Source: CAVPDE01 sp963702565 (GTDB taxonomy: Bacteria > Desulfobacterota > DSM-4660 > Desulfatiglandales > HGW-15). From it: DNA of 64,000 nt. Below the pieces are notes generated by a model. It saw only the letters and a program-made list of their open reading frames with translations, searched no databases and was not told the DNA's origin. Location of the stretch: assembly GCA_963702565.1 (NCBI GenBank), contig CAVPDE010000010.1, forward strand, positions 744,001 to 808,000. Reading direction: 5' to 3'. Made by a program: the position numbers and the translations under genes. Shown here piece by piece: positions 36,303 through 44,921 of the stretch (position 1 is its first letter; every line of letters starts with the position of its first letter).

Positions 36303-37215
36303 CTAGAAAAACCTTCCTCTCCTCAGCCTGCGCTTTCCTGCCGGCAATGAGTATCCTCATCATATCCAGGTTATCCTGAACCGGGATGGCTGGCTTGCCG
36401 TTCTTGATGGAGTCTGAAAAGCGCCAGAGCATCCGCCTGAACATGGTGAAATTGTCCGTTATCTCATGGGATGATGAAAGCTCTGTGCCCCAGATGTCGA
36501 TCCTGAAGGTTTTCGGGCAGTCTCCCAACGCATCAATTTGAACCAGAGATCCGTCGTCCATGTGAATGGCTACAGACATGTGCTCCGCATTTATGGAGGT
36601 CACAGTTACCGATTTCGATTTCACCATACCGAAGATGGCATAAAGAAGGTGGATCCCGTACTTCTCCCAGGAATTCAGGACCGCGCCTCTCACAAGCCTT
36701 ATTTTCCCATACTCTGACAGCTTGGCCCGGGGTTCATCCAGTTCCCTGGCATAGCGCATCCCGGAGCACGAGAAGAGCCTGCCACTCTCCAGGTAAGGTG
36801 TGAATGCTTTCAACTCCTGCAAATCCAGTGACAGGGGCTTATCCACAAAAACGTGAAGTCCTGCCTCCAGAAAAGGCATTGCCATTTTGAAATGATTCTC
36901 GTAGTCATCCCTGGCTAGGATGACCGCGTCTACTTTTCCAATTAACTCTTTCCACTCCGAAACCGCACTGGGGATAAGGCATGCATCGCAGAGCTTCCTG
37001 GTTGTCTCCTCCTCCTGGGTCCAGGCATGAGTAACATGCAACCCGTCTATGCCGAATTCCGATGGATCCCGCCTCCTAACATAATCATAGATAACCTTCC
37101 ACCCTGACCTAGCCAGCCCTTCATCCGAATACCCGTTGATGATCGCCGAAAACGAGAAAGGATGCCCGTTTCCCTCGCTGATCCCGATCATTCCGACTCT
37201 CTTGATTTCGCTCAT
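36286..37215 (-). CDS. Gfo/Idh/MocA-family oxidoreductase
   Basis: This 309-residue protein has a Rossmann N-domain (RVGMIGISEGNGHPFSFSA, unusual glycine spacing) and the family motif HVFVDKPLSLDLQELK, whose Lys acts with NAD(P) in sugar oxidation. The C-domain is beta-rich (SVAIHMDDGSLVQIDAL). Gfo/Idh members next to PtmA-like genes are known in Campylobacter-type legionaminic acid loci (position of ptmF), so a role in precursor supply is plausible but uncertain. The start overlaps the preceding SDR stop by one base (TAATG); the end overlaps the PtmA-like gene. Confidence 0.72.
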   Translation of the reverse strand: MSEIKRVGMIGISEGNGHPFSFSAIINGYSDEGLARSGWKVIYDYVRRRDPSEFGIDGLHVTHAWTQEEETTRKLCDACLIPSAVSEWKELIGKVDAVILARDDYENHFKMAMPFLEAGLHVFVDKPLSLDLQELKAFTPYLESGRLFSCSGMRYARELDEPRAKLSEYGKIRLVRGAVLNSWEKYGIHLLYAIFGMVKSKSVTVTSINAEHMSVAIHMDDGSLVQIDALGDCPKTFRIDIWGTELSSSHEITDNFTMFRRMLWRFSDSIKNGKPAIPVQDNLDMMRILIAGRKAQAEERKVFLDEINI

Positions 37216-37948
37216 TAGAAAACCTTCTTGAATCTTTCATCCGCCCGCCCCTCCAGCCAATGAATCCCTTCGAGGTTAGGGAAAAGGGGGATCTCATAGC
37301 CTAGCCAGAAAAACCTGCCCGTAGGACCGTCCTCTCCAAGTCCGAGCAGATAGTCTGCGGTGGGGTGGCAGACGGAGGGATCCATTGGAGCATCAGGCGC
37401 CATTTCCGTGCGCACCGGCCCCGGGCTCATGAGGTTGATCTTGATGTTGAACGCTGCGCATTCTTTTGCAGCTGTCACCGTCAGGGCATTGAGGGTCGCT
37501 TTGGATGCGCTGTAGATCCCGTATTCCGGAAAGCAGTTCAAGGGAGCGCCTGACGTGACATTGATGATCCTTCCGAAATTCTTCTTCTTCATGTCAGGAA
37601 GAAGTTTCCTCAGGATCATGGCCGGAGACAGGGCATTGACCTGGAGGGATTCCCTCAGCTCCTCAGGCTTGAGGTCCGGGATCGAAGCTTTGATGTTGAC
37701 GCCCGCATTGTTGATCAGATTGGGATAAATCCCCAGTCCTTCAGGATCCGGTCTATTCCCTTTTCTGCTTCATCCGCGTCAGAAAGATCGATTTTGTAGG
37801 AAGTGACATTTTCATTGTTCTTGAACTCTTGGCCGAGTTTTTCGATTCTTCTTGCTACCGCCACGACGTGAAACCTGGAAGAGAGATGGCGAGCCAGGGA
37901 AAGCCCGACCCCGCTGCTCGCACCTGTAATGAGTATTAAGTCCTTCAT
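37215..37948 (-). pseudogene. Short-chain dehydrogenase, one-base deletion
   Basis: An SDR of 244 residues when one missing base near 37718-37724 is restored (GFIP then NLINNAGVNIKASI). The N-terminus is LILITGASSGVGLSLARHL, the second strand region NNAGVNI, and the active site YGIYSASKATLNALT (YxxxK). It is coupled to legF by a 4-base overlap and to the Gfo/Idh gene by a 1-base overlap. The specific step is unknown; a dehydrogenase of this kind often accompanies the CMP-synthetase in nonulosonate clusters. Confidence 0.72.
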
Positions 37949-38640
37949 CGCTTCTCCTTGATCATGGCCTCTGCCACCATAAAGTCCAGGATCCCGTCGA
38001 TGTCCACCGAGCGCTCCGGGGGCATGACCACCGCCCCCTTTTTCCCGAAAAGCAGTGCACTTGACGATTGAGGCAGCTTATCCATCCGGAAAGCATAAAC
38101 CGCCCCGTTGAGCTGATAGGCCTTGGGCAGCTTCTGTCTCGGCAGCCAGGGAATGGCGCCGGGAATGAATACATCAGGGTCCATGCCGTTGATCTTCCAT
38201 GCCCGGTGAGGGTTCAACTCTGCTTCCTTGAAAGTGGCCACCGAGTCGTACCCTTTTCCAAGAAGACCTAGGCACTCTTCAAGGTCCCCGGCTGACCGGA
38301 AGGGACAAGTCGGCTCCAGAAGCAACATTATTCTTGCCTTCTCACCCTCCGCACCCAGCCTTGCAATCAAATCCCTTATGGTGTCGATGACCAATGCCTC
38401 GTCCGTGGCCAGGTGAGCGGGCCGCTCGTAGAATTCCGCTCCGTGCGCTTTTGCGACTCTGCCTATGGCCGGATCATCAGTGGAGACGATGGTCCTGTCT
38501 ATGTTTTTCACAGTCTTCGCGACTTCGATGGACCAAGCCATCAAAGGCTTTCCGCCAAGGTTCTTGATATTCTTTTTGGGGACGGACTTGCTTCCGCCCC
38601 TGGCAGGAATCACTGCAATGACTCTTATATCTCCAAGCAT
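37945..38640 (-). CDS. legF: CMP-nonulosonic acid synthetase (LegF/NeuA-type)
   Basis: This 231-residue cytidylyltransferase starts with VIPARGGSKSVPKKNIKNLG, the CTP-binding signature of CMP-sialic acid and CMP-legionaminic acid synthetases. Later motifs are STDDPAIGRVAKAHGAEF, LLLEPTCPFRSAGDLEE and SVDIDGILDFMVAEAMI (DxD-type metal site). It activates the nonulosonic acid made by LegI with CTP. LegF is preferred over NeuA because of the LegB/LegC/LegG/PtmE-type neighbours. The sequence itself does not separate these specificities. Confidence 0.82.
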   Translation of the reverse strand: MLGDIRVIAVIPARGGSKSVPKKNIKNLGGKPLMAWSIEVAKTVKNIDRTIVSTDDPAIGRVAKAHGAEFYERPAHLATDEALVIDTIRDLIARLGAEGEKARIMLLLEPTCPFRSAGDLEECLGLLGKGYDSVATFKEAELNPHRAWKINGMDPDVFIPGAIPWLPRQKLPKAYQLNGAVYAFRMDKLPQSSSALLFGKKGAVVMPPERSVDIDGILDFMVAEAMIKEKR

Positions 38641-38658
38641 CTATAATACCAACGACTT

Positions 38659-38731
38659 TCTTGACAGGATTAACCCGCCGTCGCTCAATGAGCTATGGCG
38701 AGGCCAGCAGGATTTTCAGGAATTAAAAAGA
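38659..38731. repeat. Dispersed palindromic intergenic repeat, copy 3
   Basis: Reads TTGACAGGATTAACCCGCCG, a spacer, then AGGCCAGCAGGATTTTCAGG. It matches the borders of the copies at 85-128 and 9622-9671 but has a longer, less palindromic middle. It lies just downstream of the legF-side gap, and part of the AGCAGGATTT border is followed by TTCAGGAATT. Confidence 0.5.
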
Positions 38732-38770
38732 AATTCATCTCACACCCGCTCGCCTAAGCTCGCTAGAGAT

Positions 38771-39025
38771 TCACCCTGTTAAATAAGATTTGAGCCTTTT
38801 CCGCAAAAACATCTTTCCAAGGTATGTCTTCAGGTATTTCTCGCGGCGAACGGCATCTTTTTGGTCTAAGCATGCCTCATAGTAGATCAGCTCAACTGGT
38901 CTTCTGTCCTTTGTTGATTCAACAAGTCCCTTTTTGTGCTGCTCAAATCTTAGTTTGAGGTCTTTGGTGAATCCAGCGTAGAACTGCATGTCCTTCTTAC
39001 TTATCAGAACGTACGTATAGTACAT
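38771..39025 (-). CDS. Small GIY-YIG endonuclease-domain protein
   Basis: This 84-residue protein is a complete stand-alone GIY-YIG domain: YYTYVLISKKDMQFYAGFT (Y and Y/A variants of the GIY/YIG strands), the catalytic Arg in DLKLRFEQH and the Glu-equivalent region ACLDQKDAVRREKYLK. Small proteins of this type are often mobile or of unknown function. The second motif reads YAG rather than YIG. It sits in a gap that splits the nonulosonate genes and shares its family, not close identity, with the inserted copy at 45270-45524. Confidence 0.8.
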   Translation of the reverse strand: MYYTYVLISKKDMQFYAGFTKDLKLRFEQHKKGLVESTKDRRPVELIYYEACLDQKDAVRREKYLKTYLGKMFLRKRLKSYLTG

Positions 39026-39557
39026 TTGACCTCAAACTATTTAACAGGGCAGGCAGAGAACACAGAGAAGAATGCTTCTCGCCCAAAAATACAGTGAGGC
39101 TCCTGAAATGCTGAACCAAGCAAGCATGCTTCAGCATTTCTTGATCCCCACTGCCTCCAATGGTTCACCATTGAAGGTACTGCTTCGCAGCCATTTTGCG
39201 CGGGGCGCATCTCTAGACCTGACGCGACATGGAGTGCAAAGAGTCTCCGATCAAGAGGAACTGACACCTGGGCATGCTCCGCCAGAGGTTTACCCGCCTA
39301 TGGAAGGCGGACAAGTTCGCATCGGCTGCCCCCTTCGTGTGCCATTGAGCTGGCATCACAGTGTTGCCCCCGATATGCCATGGAGCAGACAGAAGAATGC
39401 TGCCTCAAATCCGACATGGGATCCGAAGTCACAAACCACGACTATTCGGTTTTACTTCCTTCAAGAAGGTCAGGCTTGCCTCTTGGGCGGGGTCTTCAAC
39501 ATGGACTATTTCAGGGTTTTCGGCAGGATCAAAGGAGAAATGTCTTGCCCGTCCACA
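39026..39557. other. Intergenic region with hairpin, no gene recognised
   Basis: No reading frame here resembles a protein. Degenerate GAACACAGAGAAG repeat sequence lies at 39059-39071. A perfect 11-bp inverted repeat, GAAATGCTGAA (39105-39115) and TTCAGCATTTC (39130-39140), encloses a 14-base loop; no T-tract follows on either side. CTTCG/GGCGG patches occur around 39295-39330. Confidence 0.45.
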
Positions 39558-40061
39558 TCACTCTGGCTTTTCTCCGGCGGCCTCCAGTGTTTTCTGGTAC
39601 AAACCATGGCTTACCCAAAAACCGGTTTGATAAACAAGTCGGTCAAGGTCAGGCTTCAAGAGGTCGATGATTTTCTCACGTTTTGCCCTCAGAAGTAGAC
39701 CTATAATTCCTGTCTTCGGTATCCCATAAAGATCAGCAACCCGCCTGGCCTCTGTTTCGTCAACAAGAACAAGGTCTGCTTTCCTTTCCACAGCAAGTGC
39801 GATAACCTCCGCCTCTCCATTATCCAGATCCCGAGACAGAGATCGAACAAATGCATTGTCCTTGGGCTCTTCGACAGTCATCCATCCCGAACTCCCGGCC
39901 CGCCTAACTTCATCGGCTCCGGAGCGCCCTTCCCCAAGATCGACAACCTCTTTCCATACCGCGGGAGGCACAACCAGCTGACTAAAGAAATCCCTCAGCA
40001 AGTCAAGCCGACCGATATTCACCAGGTGGATCAAGGTCGAAGCATCACTAATGACCAAGGC
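39558..40061 (-). CDS. DUF3368 PIN-like toxin-type protein
   Basis: This 167-residue protein starts ALVISDASTLIHLVNIGRLD, giving the first PIN-fold acidic residue and the DUF3368 signature, followed by VVPPAVWKEVVD, LDNGEAEVIALA and LVLVDETEARRVA (further acidic residues of the nuclease-like site). DUF3368 proteins pair with UPF0175 proteins as predicted toxin-antitoxin modules. The ATG at 40061 overlaps the UPF0175 gene by 14 bases; a longer frame from 40136 lacks homology. It probably cleaves RNA, by analogy with VapC. Confidence 0.82.
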   Translation of the reverse strand, partial: ALVISDASTLIHLVNIGRLDLLRDFFSQLVVPPAVWKEVVDLGEGRSGADEVRRAGSSGWMTVEEPKDNAFVRSLSRDLDNGEAEVIALAVERKADLVLVDETEARRVADLYGIPKTGIIGLLLRAKREKIIDLLKPDLDRLVYQTGFWVSHGLYQKTLEAAGEKPE

Positions 40062-40311
40062 CATACTGGATATCTTCCTGAAGGTCCTTCGCTGTGTAAT
40101 GCCTTTCAATACGGCGTTTTCCCAGCAACTCTTCAAATTGCCACCGAGTCATCCGGGCGAGCAACCGAGCCTTGCCCGAAGACAGCACGCCCCTATGGTA
40201 CAAGGCAAGGGCCAGTTCCTTTCGGAATTCATCCTCCATTTCCTTTTCCGGCAACTTCGCCCCCTCCAAGACCGCAGAAGGAATCTCCAGCGTTAATCCA
40301 TCGTTCATCAT
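40048..40311 (-). CDS. UPF0175 antitoxin-type protein
   Basis: This 87-residue protein has LTLEIPSAVLEGAKLPEKEM, then EDEFRKELALALYHRGVLSS, GKARLLARMTRWQFEELLG and a polar tail. This is the UPF0175 helix-turn-helix fold, predicted to bind DNA and neutralise the DUF3368 partner. It overlaps the DUF5678 gene upstream (4 bases, ATGA) and the DUF3368 gene downstream. The three-gene order is common in Desulfobacterota and archaea. Confidence 0.8.
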   Translation of the reverse strand: MMNDGLTLEIPSAVLEGAKLPEKEMEDEFRKELALALYHRGVLSSGKARLLARMTRWQFEELLGKRRIERHYTAKDLQEDIQYGLGH

Positions 40312-40559
40312 CTGCTTACCCCATGCTTATTGCCAATAATCGTACACAACAGAACGCATACCAACTCTTCTTCAGTGGGCACCTTCAAGAGGGAGACCTC
40401 TTCCTCATTCTGCCCCTTCCTTCTTGCTTGTTCCAATACGGCTTTAGGCGTCAGTGCAGCAGCAATCACTTCTTCGTTTATGACACCTATGTATTTCCCT
40501 CCATATTCGGAGACGAGGGCCTCAAAGTTTTCCGTGATCCATTCCTGATTTTTATTCAT
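40308..40559 (-). CDS. DUF5678 small protein
   Basis: This 83-residue protein reads MNKNQEWITENFEALVSEYG, then GKYIGVINEEVIAAALTPKAV and a charged stretch ending KVPTEEELVCVLL, which is the DUF5678 pattern. It is typically found beside PIN or UPF0175 genes, and its role is not established; it may act as an accessory antitoxin. I took the ATG at 40559 because the in-frame extension to 40607 has no homology. Confidence 0.75.
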   Translation of the reverse strand: MNKNQEWITENFEALVSEYGGKYIGVINEEVIAAALTPKAVLEQARRKGQNEEEVSLLKVPTEEELVCVLLCTIIGNKHGVSR

Positions 40560-41003
40560 GATTAAAGCCCCCTTCAAAAAAGCTTCTCCTCTTGACGCTC
40601 TCGTCAAACCGTTTTTCTTCCTCTCTCTATCTTCAGTTTATTGAAAATTTCTTACTTAATGGAGATCTGGCCATCTTTCAGCAATGTCCCGCTATATTCT
40701 TACTGCATAACCCACCTCCTGCATTAACATGTAGAACTTATCACCGGCCGACCCAACTGTCAACAAACATGAAAGATCTCTCACGTCATCTTGCTTGAAA
40801 TCCGAGCGGAGCAAGGATCCAGAGGCGAAGCCGATGGATGGGGGCGACGCCAGCAAGGAAAAGGGAGGAGCTTGATCATTTCTTTTTCTTGAGGGCGTTG
40901 CCTCCATAATTTCAAGCGGTGATCTGTGTCTGTCCGTGTTCATCTGTGTCCAAATTCTCTGAGCTCTCTGTGTCTCTGTGGTGAGCGTTTTTTCCCCGGC
41001 TTT
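40560..41003. other. Intergenic region with strong dispersed repeat
   Basis: No gene is supported. At about 40921-40989 lies the longest example in the window of the CTGTGTC-type repeat: TGTGTCTGTCCGTGTTCATC, then TCTGAGCTCTCTGTGTCTC and TGTGGTGAGCG. The promoter of the toxin-antitoxin module probably lies in 40570-40800; no clear motif was found. Confidence 0.5.
40921..40989. repeat. Dispersed CTCTGTGTCTCTGTGGTGA repeat, best copy
   Basis: The segment contains GTGTCTGTCCGTGTTCATCT next to GCTCTCTGTGTCTCTGTGG, two microrepeats that are widely scattered in intergenic DNA of several bacterial groups. Other degenerate copies lie near 3540, 4955, 13758, 35409 and 39059. Confidence 0.65.
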
Positions 41004-42090
41004 TCAGAACTCGAATTTCTTCAGAGCCTTTTTGTACTCCGCCCACTCACCAGTATCCAGCCAGGCATCCCCGCTTATCGGGAAAACTCCAATTTTTCCA
41101 CCTTCTCCTTTTACCTTTTCCACGAGATCGGTGATGTGAAACATTTTCTCTTCAGGAATGAGGTCCAGCGTCTCCGACCGCAGGACATACATGCCCGTGT
41201 TGACCAAAAAATTGTACTCAGGCTTTTCCACCATTTTTGTCAGGCACCCCCCGTTTTCAATCTCGCAGATGCCGTAGGGGATGTTGTAGTTCTTCATTGA
41301 AGCCACAACGGTGATCAGGTTTCCCATCTTCTCGTGGAAGTCCACGAGATCAGCATAATCGGCCTTGATGATGATGTCGCAGTTCGTTACCAGCAGCGAG
41401 CCGTTGATCTTGCCTTCAGGTATTTCAGACTTCCGGCAGTACCCAGAGGCTTGTCTTCTTCGATGTATTCGATTTGGTATGCTGGGTTGAACTCTTCAAA
41501 GTAGGATTTTATGATCTTTGACTTGTAGTTGACGGAAAGAAAGAACATGCCGGACATCGAACCCAGGAAATGAATCGATGATGACTTCAAGAATGGTTTT
41601 GTCCCCAATTGGAATCAGTGGCTTCGGCAAAATCTTGGTAAAGGGGTCGAGCCGCGACCCCTTTCCGCCCGCCATGATCACAACTGGAGATTCAGGCACT
41701 GGGCAGGTCTTTTCTTGAGGCTGCCATCTGCAAACACGTCTTCCCAGAAGAGCAGGTCGCAGTGACTCTCGTTCTTGTCGTTCATCACCGGAACGCAATT
41801 GATGTGCGTTCCTGCATGCACGACTTCAGCTGGTCGACATGGAATCCGGTCTTGCAAAAAAAGGACTTTTGTTGCAGGCTTCACAGACCGGTATCATCTC
41901 AGACGACCTTTGCTAGGATCCATCGCCTTATGTCGCCGTCCGCTCAGAGAACCGATCAACCGCCTTCGACTTCATCCACGAAGAGGATCTTCTTTCCCGT
42001 GACTTCAAGCTGCTTCATCGCCTGCAAAATCTTGACATCGGCCTTAACTAACATGTCTGTCAATGTTTTTCCATTCGTAAATACCGTCAT
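41004..42090 (-). pseudogene. ptmE: PtmE-like CBS + nucleotidyltransferase, at least six frameshifts
   Basis: The gene encodes two CBS domains followed by a sugar-phosphate nucleotidyltransferase, the PtmE layout (GlcN-1-P guanylyltransferase in Campylobacter). Pieces in order: KILFVDEVEGG, DGDIRRWILA, FFCKTGFHVDQLKS, HINCVPVMNDKNE with LLFWEDVF, VVIMAGGKGSRLDPFTKILP (nucleotide site), FFLSVNYKSKIIKSYFEEF, EEDKPLGTAGSLKYL and SLLVTNCDIIIKADY through to TGEWAEYKKALKKFEF. Breaks lie near 41950, 41945, 41856 (a T7 run where T8 is needed), 41808, 41712, 41555 and 41416. The protein would be about 360 residues. All motifs survive, so this looks like poor base calling more than old decay. Its ATG overlaps the corrected legG stop. 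Confidence 0.75.
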
Positions 42091-43261
42091 AAGTCTATAT
42101 CGAAGAACTTCTTTTGCAGCAAATCGCGGTCGATGACCGTCTTCTTGAGGGTGTCCTTGATTCGGTGGCTCGCCATCCCGTCCTCAAAATTGCTGTAAGG
42201 GCTTTTGACGTTCGAAAGACTCTTTCTGAATACAGCGAGTTCGCCCTCCGGATACTTCCCAGAATTTCCCCGGCATCGCACCCTGTGTCAATCATGTTGG
42301 CTGCTTTCATCCGGCCCTTCTGGCTGTCGCCGATGTTGACGACCGGCAATTTGAACGTGGGCGCCTCCACGATCCCGCTCGATGAATTCCCGATCATCAA
42401 GTCCAGATTTTTCAAACAACTGAGATAAAGCACCTGGCCCAGATTGTCGTAGAGCCGGAAACGCTTCGGATGCTCATTACAGAACTGCTCGATCTTCCCG
42501 TTGATCATCCTGCCATGGGCGTCGGCATTGGCTTTTGTAAATATCGCCTTGATTCCGCTCCTGTCGACGGCCCGGAACAAGTCTTCGATTTGCCGCTCCC
42601 ATGCCTCCCCTTCCAGGGTGACCGGATGATACGTGACCATAGCCACTTTGCCGCTCAAGTCAAAATCCAGACGCTTCTGCAGCTCGTTTCTTCCCAGCAA
42701 AGGGAGCCTGCTCACCCAATCAAGCCCAGGCGCACCGAAATTGAAGACCCTACCGGGGTCCTCACCCATCTGGATAATTCTTTTCCGATACGCTTCAGTA
42801 GCAGGGAAGTGAAGAGAAGCCATCTTTGTCAAGGCATGTCTCACGCCCTCATCGACAGCGCCCTGGCTCGTCTCACCGCCATGGATGTGGGCGATGGGAA
42901 CTCTCTGCAGCAACGCCGGTATGGCCACGGCGAAAAGCTCATACCTGTCTCCAAGTACGACAACGATGTCCGGCCTCAGATCTTCATACACATCGGAAAA
43001 AGACACGAGCCCCACCCCGACGGACTTGACTACCGAGGCCTCGGTGTCCCCGGACAAGATCATGTCAACCTTCCTGGCCATCTTGAATCCGTCCTCTTCT
43101 ATTTTCCGATAGGTCAGCCCGAACTCCGGGCAAAGATGCATTCCCGTGGCCACCACCTGCAGTTCAAGCGCAGGGTCCTCATCGATCGCCTTCATCAACC
43201 AGTAGAGCAGGCCGTAGTCAGCCCGCGAGGTTGTCACCACGCAGATCTTTCTTCTTTTCAA
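42087..43261 (-). pseudogene. legG: LegG/NeuC-type NDP-sugar 2-epimerase, C-terminal frameshift
   Basis: The first 350 residues form an intact hydrolysing UDP/GDP-sugar 2-epimerase: MKRRKICVVTTSRADYGLL, VVLGDRYELFAVAIPAL, AHIHGGETSQGAVDE and MIGNSSSGIVEAPTFKLP. After GSIRRA (about 42245) a one-base deletion puts the true end, FRKSLSNVKSPYSNFEDGMA to LLQKKFFDIDL, into the next frame. Corrected length is 391 residues, stopping at 42087 with an ATGA overlap to ptmE. Uncorrected, the protein ends at 42095 with an Arg/Ser-rich tail. LegG converts the diacetyl-bacillosamine-type sugar to a 2,4-diacetamido-mannose derivative for LegI. Confidence 0.82.
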
Positions 43262-44277
43262 ACCAGATCCTCCCAGGTGATCACAACATCCTGGCCGATA
43301 TTCGTTTTTGTTTTCCGCCCGATGGTTTTTTCCAGATCTTTCGGCTGAATACCGTGCCCCGGTCTCTTGATACCCAGTTTGTCCCTACTTATAATCTCCC
43401 CTGCTCGAATGCGTTTCAGAGCCACAATGCTTTTGCGTGCAATGTTCATATTCTTGACTTCGCAAGGAGCCGGCACCTTCTTTCCGTCCCCCAGGGCTTT
43501 CTCCACGTTCCTTATGGCCTTTACCATGCCCCGCAATTCCGAAGGTTCCAATGAAGCTTTGTGATCCGGGCCGGGCAGAGTCCTGTCAAGAGTGAAGTGC
43601 TTCTCTACCACTTCTGCACCCAGGGCAACAGCCGCAACCGCTATTTCGATCCCTGGGGTGTGGTCTGAATACCCCACAGGAAGCCCGAATACCTCCTTCA
43701 TGGTGATCATGGCCCTGAGGTTGATCTCCTCAACCGGCGCCGGGTACTCCGTCACGCAGTGAAGAAGGGTCAGAGCCCCATTCCCAGTAGAAAAGATGAC
43801 GGCGACAGCTTCTTCCACTTCATCGAGAGAAGACATGCCGGTCGACAGGATCATTGGTTTCTTCTTCCTGGCTATGTGCTCCAGGAAGGGGTGGTTGGTG
43901 AGTTCTCCCGAGGGGATCTTGAACACACCTATGCCGAGTCGGTCCAGAAGATCAGCGCTTTCCTCGTCAAAGGGTGAAGAGAGGAAATCTATTTTTCTCT
44001 TCCGGCAAAGTTCCATCAGTTCCGCGTGATCGCTTTCACTCAGCTCCAGTTTTCTGATCATTTGCAGTTGGGATTCATCACGGGCGGTGGTCTCTTTCTG
44101 GTATTCCGCCTTTGAGGCGAAACGGCTCACCAGTCTTTCGGCCTTGAAGGTCTGGAACTTCACCGCATCAGCGCCTGCTTTCTTGGCTCCCTCCACAAGT
44201 CGTTTCGCGACATCCAGGGACCCGTTGTGATTCACCCCAGCCTCGGCGATGATGTACGTGCCTTTGCGCCTTTTCAT
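43258..44277 (-). CDS. legI: Nonulosonic acid synthase (LegI/NeuB family)
   Basis: This 339-residue PEP-dependent synthase condenses a six-carbon amino sugar with phosphoenolpyruvate. Motifs are YIIAEAGVNHNGSLDVAKRL, ADAVKFQTFKAE, LSTGMSSLDEVEEAV, LLHCVTEYPAP, GLPVGYSDHTPG and VEKHFTLDRTLPGPDHKASL; the C-terminus has an antifreeze-like SAF domain (IARKSIVALKRIRAGE, KRPGHGIQP). The ATG at 44277 overlaps the LegH stop (ATGA); a longer frame from 44361 is an artefact. NeuB, LegI and PseI share this fold; the LegB/LegC neighbours favour legionaminic acid. Confidence 0.87.
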   Translation of the reverse strand: MKRRKGTYIIAEAGVNHNGSLDVAKRLVEGAKKAGADAVKFQTFKAERLVSRFASKAEYQKETTARDESQLQMIRKLELSESDHAELMELCRKRKIDFLSSPFDEESADLLDRLGIGVFKIPSGELTNHPFLEHIARKKKPMILSTGMSSLDEVEEAVAVIFSTGNGALTLLHCVTEYPAPVEEINLRAMITMKEVFGLPVGYSDHTPGIEIAVAAVALGAEVVEKHFTLDRTLPGPDHKASLEPSELRGMVKAIRNVEKALGDGKKVPAPCEVKNMNIARKSIVALKRIRAGEIISRDKLGIKRPGHGIQPKDLEKTIGRKTKTNIGQDVVITWEDLV

Positions 44278-44915
44278 CTCAATTCCCTGGCAGGGTTCCC
44301 AACGTATATGCCCGGCTCCCATATGTCTTTGATCACCACGGCACCAGCCCCCACCATGCATCCCGGGCAGATACTAACGCCCTGGATCACTGTGGCCCCG
44401 GCTCCCACCATGGAGTTCTCCCCGACTTTCACTCCTCCGCCTAAGGTTGCGCCGCTGGCCACATGGGCGTGGTCAGCGATCTCACAGTCATGCTCCACCG
44501 TACTGTTGGTATTGATCACGCAATTTCGGCCTATTCGTGATCCGCTATTGATAACGGCGCCGTCCAAAACGACCGTCCCCCCTCCAATGGAAACGTCCTC
44601 GTTGACAACCGCATGGGGCGAGACAATCGCCGGCAAATCCAGTCCCCCCTGGATCAGCATGTTCCAGAGCTGTTTTCTTTTGTCCGAGACTCTGACAGAT
44701 CCAAGGCCTATGACTCCCGCAAGGGAGCCGTGCGCCTTTTTCAGGTCTCTCAGAACATCGTCGGTTCCAAGGAATGGGACGCCGAGAAGAATTCCTCTGT
44801 CCTGCATATCTGTGTAACCAACAAGGTCAAAAGTCCCAAGCTTCCTGAGAACACTGATCAGAACCTTCGCGTGTCCGCCACCTCCTACGACAACTATCTT
44901 AGTTCGCTTACTCAT
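44274..44915 (-). CDS. legH: LegH/NeuD-type hexapeptide acyltransferase
   Basis: This 213-residue protein has the NeuD N-domain (KIVVVGGGGHAKVLISVLRK) followed by left-handed beta-helix hexapeptide repeats: VSIGGGTVVLDGAVINSGSR, IGRNCVINTNS, VEHDCEIADHAHVASGATLG and MVGAGATVIQGVSICPG, ending in IYVGNPAREL. It uses acetyl-CoA to acetylate an amine or hydroxyl of a nucleotide sugar. In this order, between LegC and LegI, it most likely does the N-acetylation step (LegH), but O-acetylation of the final sugar (NeuD) is possible. It is coupled to legI by an ATGA overlap. Its leader is made of tandem repeats (44922-45058). Confidence 0.8.
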   Translation of the reverse strand: MSKRTKIVVVGGGGHAKVLISVLRKLGTFDLVGYTDMQDRGILLGVPFLGTDDVLRDLKKAHGSLAGVIGLGSVRVSDKRKQLWNMLIQGGLDLPAIVSPHAVVNEDVSIGGGTVVLDGAVINSGSRIGRNCVINTNSTVEHDCEIADHAHVASGATLGGGVKVGENSMVGAGATVIQGVSICPGCMVGAGAVVIKDIWEPGIYVGNPARELR

Positions 44916-44921
44916 AATCCT

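Noticed and set aside
39105..39140. 11-bp inverted repeat as a terminator
   Set aside because: The stem is AT-rich and has no T-tract on either side; it may be a hairpin of another kind or chance.
39072..39698. 208-codon plus-strand open frame
   Set aside because: It has no recognisable homology, is full of Pro/Gln/Arg typical of chance frames, contains the dispersed repeats and overlaps the well-supported DUF3368 gene on the other strand.
42470..43348. 292-codon plus-strand frame opposite legG
   Set aside because: Antisense to an intact epimerase domain; no domain signature in the translated sequence.
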